Shown here one piece after another: positions 18,824-25,244 of a DNA stretch of 63,337 bases. Made by a program: the position numbers and the translations under genes. Position 1 is the first letter of the stretch. Every line of letters begins with the position of its first letter. Origin of the DNA: Bacteroidales bacterium (GTDB taxonomy: Bacteria > Bacteroidota > Bacteroidia > Bacteroidales > UBA932). The DNA lies in assembly GCA_017934185.1 (NCBI GenBank), contig JAGBJY010000023.1, positions 1 to 63,337 of the forward strand, read 5' to 3'. The notes under the pieces were generated by a model that ran no database searches, was not told the DNA's origin, and was given only the letters and a program-made list of their open reading frames with translations.

Positions 18824-19669
18824 TCAGTATCGCACGGCGTTCAGGAACAGCGCATGGCCGGGAACGGACTCACCGGCATCGGAGCGGGTTCCGGAGGCGA
18901 TGAGTTGTGCGATCCACTCCGGACTGTGCTTGCCGCGGCCCACTTCTATGAGCGACCCCACGGTGGCGCGCACCATGTTCCTGAGGAAACGGTCGGCCGC
19001 TATGCGGAAGTACCAATAATCACCACCGGAAGGAAGGGCCTGTCCCTCCGCGTCGCTTCGCGACCCTGTCCGGGCAAATGCTCCGGGACAGGCCCTTCCT
19101 TCCGGCTCCCGCATCACGGAAAGATGACTGGGCGTATAGGGTGCCCAAAAGGCGTCGTAGACCGTGCAGATGGAGGTTTTGTTGTCGCCGCCGGTCTTTT
19201 CAAAGCAGGAAAAGTCGTGGGTGCCCAGGAGGTACTGACAGGCCCGGTTCATGGCGTCAAAATCCAGGCCCGGATAGCCGCAAAGCCAGGAATAGCCCCT
19301 GACAAAAGGGTCTTTCACCCTGTGAATGAAGTAGGTATACTCGCGGCGCGTGGCGCTGAAGCGGGAGTGCATATCATCGGCCACCGGAAAGACCGAATGA
19401 ACGGCCACGCTGCGGGGTAGGATGGCATTTAATTTGTAGGTAAAGTCGGATGCCTCGAAGGGAAGCGGAGCGTCCGTGTCAAAGTGGGCTATATAGCCCG
19501 CGGCATGTACCCCGGTATCGGTGCGGCCGGCACCGGTAATGGCCACAGGATGGCCCAGCAGACGGGAAAGGGCTGCTTCCACACTGGCTTGCACGGAGGG
19601 AGAATGAGGCTGGATTTGCCAGCCGCAGAACTCAGCTCCGTCATAAGAGAGGCATAGGAAATAACGCAT
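18824..19669 (-). CDS. truA: tRNA pseudouridine(38-40) synthase TruA with in-frame repeat insertion
   Basis: Isomerises uridines 38-40 in tRNA anticodon arms. The catalytic Asp is in GAGRTDTGVHAAGY near 52, and FSATRREYTYFIH and HDFSCFEKTGGDNKTSICTV follow the family order, as does YWYFRIAADRFLRNMVRATV. Between the strands ending SHLSVMRE and GDYWYF lies an extra peptide of about 27 residues (about 189-215) made entirely by the R1 hairpin repeat (19026-19105). The frame is kept open on both sides, so the enzyme is probably still made. The ATG at 19669 was chosen; a TACATTTG box ends 6 nt upstream. Confidence 0.94.
   Translation of the reverse strand: MRYFLCLSYDGAEFCGWQIQPHSPSVQASVEAALSRLLGHPVAITGAGRTDTGVHAAGYIAHFDTDAPLPFEASDFTYKLNAILPRSVAVHSVFPVADDMHSRFSATRREYTYFIHRVKDPFVRGYSWLCGYPGLDFDAMNRACQYLLGTHDFSCFEKTGGDNKTSICTVYDAFWAPYTPSHLSVMREPEGRACPGAFARTGSRSDAEGQALPSGGDYWYFRIAADRFLRNMVRATVGSLIEVGRGKHSPEWIAQLIASGTRSDAGESVPGHALFLNAVRY
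19026..19105 (-). repeat. Variable-arm hairpin repeat (family R1), copy 2, inside truA
   Basis: Perfect 21-nt arms (19026-19046 and 19085-19105) flank a 38-nt loop (19047-19084) identical to the loop of copy 1 at 24-61. The arms differ from copy 1 after the shared CCGGAAGG yet still pair perfectly with each other. It lies in the same orientation relative to its host gene, and in the same frame, as copy 1. Confidence 0.95.
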
Positions 19670-19675
19670 AGTATG

Positions 19676-19683
19676 CAAATGTA
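19676..19683 (-). promoter_or_regulatory. TAnnTTTG -7 box for truA
   Basis: Minus-strand TACATTTG ends 6 nt before the truA ATG, in the 23-bp spacer between truA and moxR. Confidence 0.55.
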
Positions 19684-19692
19684 GTAAAATAT

Positions 19693-20685
19693 ATGGAAAG
19701 CGTAAACATTCGCGAGCTCAACGAGAGAATTCAAAAGGAAAGTTCCTTCGTAGACCTCCTTACCCTGGAAATGGGAAAAGTGATTGTGGGACAGAAGCAC
19801 CTGGTGGACAACCTCCTCATCGGCCTCCTGAGCGGTGGCCACATCCTGCTGGAAGGCGTACCGGGCCTTGCCAAAACCCTGGCCATCAACACTTTGTCGC
19901 AGGCCGTAGATGCGCGCTTCAACCGCATCCAGTTCACACCGGACCTGCTCCCCGCCGACGTAGTGGGCACCCTCATCTACTCCCAGAAGAACGAAAGCTT
20001 CGAGGTGCACAAAGGCCCCATCTTCGCCAACTTTGTCCTGGCCGATGAAATTAACCGTTCCCCGGCCAAGGTCCAGAGCGCCCTGCTGGAAGCCATGCAG
20101 GAGCATCAGGTAACCATCGGCGACCAAACTTACAAGCTGCCGGAGCCGTTCCTGGTAATGGCCACCCAGAACCCCATTGAACAGGAAGGCACCTATCCCC
20201 TTCCGGAAGCCCAGGTAGACCGTTTCATGCTCAAGGTGGTGGTCTCCTATCCCAAGAAGGACGAGGAGCGCCAGATTATCCGGATGAATGGCAGCGGAGT
20301 GTTCCCCAAGGCCCAGGCCGTGGTGAAGCCTGAAGACATTGTCCGGGCCCGCGAAGTGGTGCGCGACGTGTACATGGACGAGAAAATCGAGCGCTACATT
20401 GTGGACATTGTGTACGCCACCCGTACGCCCGAAGAATACGGCCTCAAGGAACTCAAGAGCTTCATTTCCTACGGCGCATCGCCCCGTGCCAGCATCTCCC
20501 TCTCCATGGCGGCCAAGGCCTATGCCTTCATCAAGCGCCGCGGCTACGTGATTCCGGAAGACGTGCGGGCTGTCTGCAACGAGGTGCTGCGGCACCGCAT
20601 CGGCCTCACGTATGAAGCCGAAGCCGAGAATGTCACGCCCGAACAGATTATCGAGAAAATCATCAACGCCGTTATCGTTCCTTAA
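19693..20685 (+). CDS. moxR: MoxR-family AAA+ ATPase heading the Bat operon
   Basis: 330 residues. Walker A is GVPGLAKT near 59, Walker B FVLADEINR near 117, sensor 1 VMATQNPIEQEGTYPLPEAQ, then a lid domain with FISYGASPRASISLSMAAKA. MoxR ATPases act as chaperones that mature or activate VWA-domain partners, and the following genes encode exactly such partners. The stop shares one base with the next start. It begins only 23 bp from divergent truA, and no clear plus-strand TAnnTTTG box was seen there. Confidence 0.95.
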   Translation: MESVNIRELNERIQKESSFVDLLTLEMGKVIVGQKHLVDNLLIGLLSGGHILLEGVPGLAKTLAINTLSQAVDARFNRIQFTPDLLPADVVGTLIYSQKNESFEVHKGPIFANFVLADEINRSPAKVQSALLEAMQEHQVTIGDQTYKLPEPFLVMATQNPIEQEGTYPLPEAQVDRFMLKVVVSYPKKDEERQIIRMNGSGVFPKAQAVVKPEDIVRAREVVRDVYMDEKIERYIVDIVYATRTPEEYGLKELKSFISYGASPRASISLSMAAKAYAFIKRRGYVIPEDVRAVCNEVLRHRIGLTYEAEAENVTPEQIIEKIINAVIVP

Positions 20686-21566
20686 TGACACCTGAGGAAC
20701 TCATAAAGAAAGTCCGCAAGATTGAGATTAAGACCAAAGCGCTTAGTCATCAAATCTTTGCCGGTGAATACCATTCTGCGTTCAAGGGGCGCGGCATGGC
20801 GTTCAGCGAGGTGCGCGAGTACCAGTGGGGCGACGACGTGCGCAACATGGACTGGAACGTAACCGCCCGCATGAGCGCCCCGTATGTGAAGGTATTCGAG
20901 GAAGAGCGCGAACTCACCGTGGTGCTTCTGGTGGACATTTCCCGCAGCGGCCTTTTTGGCACCATCGGCAAAACCAAACGGGAACAAATTGCCGAAATTG
21001 CCGCCACGCTCGCTTTCAGCGCCATCCTCAACAACGACAAAGTGGGCTGCATCCTCTTCAGCGACCGCGTAGAGAAGTTCATTCCACCGGCCAAAGGGCG
21101 CACGCATTTCCTGCACATCATCCGGGAAATCCTGGAGTATGAGCCGGAATCGGACGGCACCGACATTGGAGAGGCACTCCGCTTCCTCACCGGCGCCATC
21201 AAGAAAAAATGCACCGCCTTCCTCCTCAGCGACATGCTGGACACGGAGGCCGATGGTGCCCCGCGCTACGAACAGGCCCTGAAAGTGTCCGTGAACCGGC
21301 ACGACCTTTCCGTCATCCGCATCAGCGACCCGCGCGAAAAAACCCTTCCCAACGTGGGCCTGGTGAACGCCAAAGATGCCGAGACAGGCGCTTCCCGCTG
21401 GATTAACACGGCCTCCCGCAGCGTCCGGGACGCCTACGCCGGGTGGTTCCGCAGTTCCACCGACCAGGCCAACCGCCTCTTCCTCAAGTACCAGATAGAC
21501 CACGTGGACATTGGCACCGACGAGGATTATGTGCGCAGCCTCATGGCTTTATTCCACAGAAGATGA
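20685..21566 (+). CDS. DUF58 domain protein of the Bat operon
   Basis: 293 residues, soluble, without membrane segments. The DUF58 signature is FKGRGMAFSEVREYQWGDD followed by RNMDWNVTARMSAPYVKVFE. A degenerate VWA-like region holds LLVDISRSGLFGT (MIDAS-type DxSxS) near 85. It normally accompanies MoxR as a presumed ATPase substrate or adaptor. Coupled upstream (1-bp overlap) and downstream (ATGA at 21563). Confidence 0.9.
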   Translation: MTPEELIKKVRKIEIKTKALSHQIFAGEYHSAFKGRGMAFSEVREYQWGDDVRNMDWNVTARMSAPYVKVFEEERELTVVLLVDISRSGLFGTIGKTKREQIAEIAATLAFSAILNNDKVGCILFSDRVEKFIPPAKGRTHFLHIIREILEYEPESDGTDIGEALRFLTGAIKKKCTAFLLSDMLDTEADGAPRYEQALKVSVNRHDLSVIRISDPREKTLPNVGLVNAKDAETGASRWINTASRSVRDAYAGWFRSSTDQANRLFLKYQIDHVDIGTDEDYVRSLMALFHRR

Positions 21567-22525
21567 AAGGAAAACTCATCATAACAGCCCTGCTGCTTCC
21601 CACCCTGGCCATGGCCGAAGGCCTGCGCAAAGAGGCGGGACAGGCGTTTTTGGAACCGCTCCAGCAGCGGGACTCCATCCTCATAGCCGACCAGCTCCGC
21701 TACGGGGTGGAGCTCAAAGACGTGCAGGACGGCACTCCCCTGGCCCTGCCGGAATTCAAGATTGAAGGGGAAACACCCCTGAAACTGGTGCGAAGTTGGC
21801 AGCTGGACTCCGTGCGCGTTTCCCACCGGAAAGAAATTCCCGCCCGCTACGACATCCGGGCCTCCCTGGTGCTCACCGCCTTTATGGGCGGCACCTATGA
21901 GCTGCCGGACATTCCGGTGCTTCTGAGTGGGGACACCCTGGTTTTCAAGGCCGTGGAGCCCGTTGTGGTTACGGAACTTCCCGTGGACATGGAGTCTTTC
22001 CAGCCGCACGACATCAAGCCGCAGGTGAAATTCCCCTATACCCTCAAGGAACTCTTCCCCTGGATTTACGGCATCAGCCTGGGACTCATGATGATAGCGG
22101 CCCTGGTGCTGTGGCTGCTGTACCGTGAAAAGAAAGTCAAAGAGGAAGTGAGCCATGAGCCCGCCCATATCCGGGCGCTACGGAAGCTGGACCAGTACCG
22201 CGGCGACAAATTCTGGAAACCGGAGCAGCAGAAAGGCTTCTATTCCGGCGTAACGGACGCCCTGCGCGAGTATATAGCCGCCCGCTACGGTGTGGGGGCC
22301 ATGGAAATGACCACGGCCGAAATCTTTGACGACCTCAAGGGCAGCGACATCCCTCCGGAACTGTACCAGGAGATGAAAGCGCTCTTTGAGCGGGCCGATT
22401 TTGTGAAATTTGCCAAATACACTGCCTCAGACGAGGACAACGCCAAGGTGCTGCCCGGCGCCGTGCGCTTTGTAACGGCAACATACGAACAGGAGATTGC
22501 CGGTCAGGCCGGCAATGACGAATAA
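21563..22525 (+). CDS. Bat-operon membrane protein with DUF4381-like C-terminus
   Basis: 320 residues. A signal peptide (MKGKLIITALLLPTLAMAEG) leads to a beta-rich periplasmic domain, one transmembrane segment near 170-195 (LFPWIYGISLGLMMIAALVLWLLY), and a cytoplasmic domain of about 115 residues (ALRKLDQYRGDKFWKPEQ, TDALREYIAARYG) resembling DUF4381 proteins of MoxR/VWA operons. Its exact role is unknown. The final residues EIAGQAGNDE and the stop codon come from a short repeat (22494-22546), so the native C-terminus may have been replaced. Confidence 0.78.
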   Translation: MKGKLIITALLLPTLAMAEGLRKEAGQAFLEPLQQRDSILIADQLRYGVELKDVQDGTPLALPEFKIEGETPLKLVRSWQLDSVRVSHRKEIPARYDIRASLVLTAFMGGTYELPDIPVLLSGDTLVFKAVEPVVVTELPVDMESFQPHDIKPQVKFPYTLKELFPWIYGISLGLMMIAALVLWLLYREKKVKEEVSHEPAHIRALRKLDQYRGDKFWKPEQQKGFYSGVTDALREYIAARYGVGAMEMTTAEIFDDLKGSDIPPELYQEMKALFERADFVKFAKYTASDEDNAKVLPGAVRFVTATYEQEIAGQAGNDE

Positions 22526-22546
22526 TTGTGCCGGCAATGACGAATA
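22494..22546 (+). repeat. Short hairpin repeat forming the 3' end of the DUF4381-like gene
   Basis: ATTGCCGG (22496-22503) pairs with CCGGCAAT (22509-22516). The 17-mer GCCGGCAATGACGAATA occurs twice (22508-22524 and 22530-22546). The repeat encodes the last residues and stop of the upstream gene and fills the spacer up to the batA start at 22550. Confidence 0.85.
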
Positions 22547-22549
22547 GTT

Positions 22550-23533
22550 ATGTACTTTGAGTATCCATATCTTCTTTGGCTGCTGGCAGTTCCGGCCCTG
22601 CTGGTGCTGCGCTACCTGTACATTGAGCTGAAGGACCGTCGGCCGCACCTCAGGGTATCGGCCCTGGAAGCGTGGAAGGCAGGCGGCCGAAGCATTTGGG
22701 AAATCCTCCGGCACCTTCCGTTTGTGCTGCGCATGGCCGCCCTGGTGCTTCTCATTGTGGCCATTGCCCGTCCCCGCTCCTCTTCCCAGGTGGAGAAGGT
22801 GGATACGGAGGGCATCGACATCATCTTCACCATGGACGTCTCCACCAGTATGCTGGCGCGGGACTTTACCCCGGACCGCTTATCGGCCGCCAAGGACATT
22901 GCCATCGAGTTCATTGCCCAGCGGCCCTCGGACCGCATGGGGATTGTGGTGTTTGCCGGCGAGAGCTACACGCAGTGCCCCCTTACCACCGACCGTGCTA
23001 CGCTGATCAACCTCATGAAGGAGGTGCAGACCGACCTCATTGAAGACGGCACGGCCATCGGCAACGGACTGGCAACCGCCGTGGCCCGCCTCAAGGATTC
23101 CGACGCCAAAAGCCGCGTGGTGATACTGCTCACCGACGGCGTGAACAACATGGGAGAGATAGACCCGGGCATGGCCACGGAAATCGCAAAAACCTATGGC
23201 ATAAGGGTTTACACCATTGGTGTTGGCGCCAAAGGAACGGCCCCCTACCCGGTGCAGACCCCCTGGGGCATTGAACTCCAGAACATTCCCGTAGAGATTG
23301 ACGAGCCCCTGCTGCAAGGCATAGCCCAGGGCACGGGCGGCCGATATTTCCGCGCCACGGACAATACCAAACTCTCGGAGATTTACGGGGAAATCGGCCA
23401 GATGGAAAAGACCCGCACCAGCGTGGATTCCTTCCCCGTTTACAAAGACCTTTATAAGAATTACGCCCTGGCAGCCCTGGTGTGCCTGCTGCTGGAACTT
23501 GTCCTTTTGGCACTCATGAGGAGGTTACCATAA
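22550..23533 (+). CDS. batA: VWA-domain membrane protein BatA
   Basis: 327 residues. N-terminal membrane segments (YLLWLLAVPALLVLRYLY and VLRMAALVLLIVAIARP) precede a VWA domain with MIDAS motif FTMDVSTSMLARDFTPDR near 93, VVFAGESYTQCPLTTDR, TAIGNGLATAV, and LLTDGVNNMG. A C-terminal membrane helix (YALAALVCLLLELVLLALM) closes the protein. Bat proteins were linked to aerotolerance in Bacteroides fragilis; the molecular mechanism is unsettled. The stop shares one base with the batB start. Confidence 0.93.
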   Translation: MYFEYPYLLWLLAVPALLVLRYLYIELKDRRPHLRVSALEAWKAGGRSIWEILRHLPFVLRMAALVLLIVAIARPRSSSQVEKVDTEGIDIIFTMDVSTSMLARDFTPDRLSAAKDIAIEFIAQRPSDRMGIVVFAGESYTQCPLTTDRATLINLMKEVQTDLIEDGTAIGNGLATAVARLKDSDAKSRVVILLTDGVNNMGEIDPGMATEIAKTYGIRVYTIGVGAKGTAPYPVQTPWGIELQNIPVEIDEPLLQGIAQGTGGRYFRATDNTKLSEIYGEIGQMEKTRTSVDSFPVYKDLYKNYALAALVCLLLELVLLALMRRLP

Positions 23534-24537
23534 TGTTGATGTTTGCCGATTACAGGTTCCTGTACCTGCTCCTGCTGATTCCGCTGTTCCTGCTGGGATA
23601 CGCCCTGCTGCGCTATGCGCGCAGCCGCCGGGTGAAAGCCCTGGGCGACCCTGCGCTGGTAGAGGCTCTCATGCCTTCCCGCTCCCGCTCCAAAGGCTGG
23701 GTGCGCATGGTGCTCTGGTGCCTGGCCTTTGCCTTCTTCGTAGTGGGCCTGGCCCGCCCCAGAACCGGGGCCAAACTCTCCGAAAGGACCACCAAGGGGG
23801 CCGAAATTATTGTGGCCCTGGACGTTTCCAATTCCATGCTGGCGCAGGATTACTCCCCCAACCGCCTGGAACGGGCCAAACTCTCCATCTCCCGCCTTAC
23901 GGACAAACTGCAGGACGACCGCATCGGCCTGGTGATTTTTGCCGGAACTTCTTTTGTGCAGCTGCCGGTGACCACCGATTACGTGAGCGCCAAGATGTTC
24001 CTCTCCAGCATAGACACCGGTTCCATTCCGGTGCAGGGCACGGCCATAGGAGATGCTATCCGGCTCTGTATCAAGAGTTTCAGCGCCCAGAGCGAAAAGA
24101 GCCGCGTGATTGTGGTCATCTCTGACGGTGAAAACCATGAGGACGACCCTGTGGAGGCCGCCAAACAGGCCGCCGAACTGGGCATCAAAGTGTACACCAT
24201 TGGCGTAGGTTCCTCGGAAGGCCAGCCCATTCCCATGGACGGAGGCCTGCTCAGGGACTCCAGCGGTGAGATTGTGGTCACGCGCCTGGATGAGGATACC
24301 CTCCGGCAAGTGGCCAAAGCCGGCGGCGGCGCCTACATCCATGCCGGCGGCGAGGAATTCGGCCTGAATCCCATCATAGACGATATCCGCCGCATGGAGG
24401 ACGAGGAGTTTGGCAGCATCGTGTTCGAAGAATACGACGAGCAGTACATGTACTTCTTCGGGATTGCCCTGCTGCTGTTTGTGATTGAAATGCTCATCGG
24501 CGAGCGAAAACCCCGCCGCAAACTGTTTGAGGTATGA
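23533..24537 (+). CDS. batB: VWA-domain membrane protein BatB
   Basis: 334 residues starting MLMFADYRFLYLLLL. Same plan as BatA: two N-terminal hydrophobic segments, a VWA domain with MIDAS VALDVSNSMLAQDYSPNR near 94, LVIFAGTSFVQLPVTTDY, GTAIGDAIRLC and VISDGENHEDDP, then a C-terminal helix (MYFFGIALLLFVIEMLI). BatA and BatB are presumed to form a membrane complex. The start was set where it overlaps the batA stop by one base. The stop overlaps batC (ATGA). Confidence 0.93.
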   Translation: MLMFADYRFLYLLLLIPLFLLGYALLRYARSRRVKALGDPALVEALMPSRSRSKGWVRMVLWCLAFAFFVVGLARPRTGAKLSERTTKGAEIIVALDVSNSMLAQDYSPNRLERAKLSISRLTDKLQDDRIGLVIFAGTSFVQLPVTTDYVSAKMFLSSIDTGSIPVQGTAIGDAIRLCIKSFSAQSEKSRVIVVISDGENHEDDPVEAAKQAAELGIKVYTIGVGSSEGQPIPMDGGLLRDSSGEIVVTRLDEDTLRQVAKAGGGAYIHAGGEEFGLNPIIDDIRRMEDEEFGSIVFEEYDEQYMYFFGIALLLFVIEMLIGERKPRRKLFEV

Positions 24538-25241
24538 GGAAGATTGGATTACTGACACTACTGATACTCAGCTGCTTAAGCGCCCATGGCCAAAAGGCCG
24601 ACCTTCGCCGCGGCAATCGCCAGTTCAAAAAGGAAAAATACCAGGAGGCCGATATCAGCTACCGCAAAGGCCTGATGCAGGACACCACTTCCGTGGCGGC
24701 CAAGTACAACCTTGCCAACAATCTGTACCGGCAGGAAAACTATGACGAGGCCGCCAAAATCCTGGACAGCGCCAAGGAGGCGGCTCCCGCCGAAGCCTTC
24801 GCGCCGGATTACTACTTCAACCGCGGGGACGTGGCCATGGCCAAGGAAGACTGGCAGGCGGCGGTAGAGGCTTTCCAGGAGTGCCTGCTGCGCACCCCGG
24901 AAGACCTGCAAGCCAAAGAGAACTACATTTATGCCCGCAACAAGCTGATGGAACAGCAACAACAAAACGGCGGCGGTGACGGCAATGACCAGCAGGACCA
25001 GGATCAGGATCAGAACCAAGACCAAAACCAAGACCAGCAGCAGGACCAGGACCAGAATCAGAACCAGAATCAGAACCAGGACCAGCAGCAGAAGGATGAG
25101 CAGCAGGAGCAGCAGCTGAGTCCCCAGCAGGCCCAGCAACTGCTGCAGGCTATCCGCGAAAAGGAGAAACAGACTCAGGAAAAAGTGGACGAGAAGAAGG
25201 CCGCCGCCCTCAAGTCCCGTCAGAAGGATAAGAATTGGTAG
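24534..25241 (+). CDS. batC: TPR protein BatC with long Gln/Asp/Asn-rich tract
   Basis: 235 residues. A signal peptide (MRKIGLLTLLILSCLSAHGQ) precedes TPR-like helices (NRQFKKEKYQEADISYRKGL, KYNLANNLYRQENYDEAAKI, FNRGDVAMAKEDWQAAVEAF). Residues about 140-195 are low complexity built from QD, QN and QQ units (CAGGAC, CAGAAC, CAGCAG codons), followed by a charged helix (LLQAIREKEKQTQEK). Such tracts in BatC homologues vary in length and probably act as a flexible spacer. Three bases separate it from batDE. Confidence 0.9.
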   Translation: MRKIGLLTLLILSCLSAHGQKADLRRGNRQFKKEKYQEADISYRKGLMQDTTSVAAKYNLANNLYRQENYDEAAKILDSAKEAAPAEAFAPDYYFNRGDVAMAKEDWQAAVEAFQECLLRTPEDLQAKENYIYARNKLMEQQQQNGGGDGNDQQDQDQDQNQDQNQDQQQDQDQNQNQNQNQDQQQKDEQQEQQLSPQQAQQLLQAIREKEKQTQEKVDEKKAAALKSRQKDKNW

Positions 25242-25244
25242 TGT

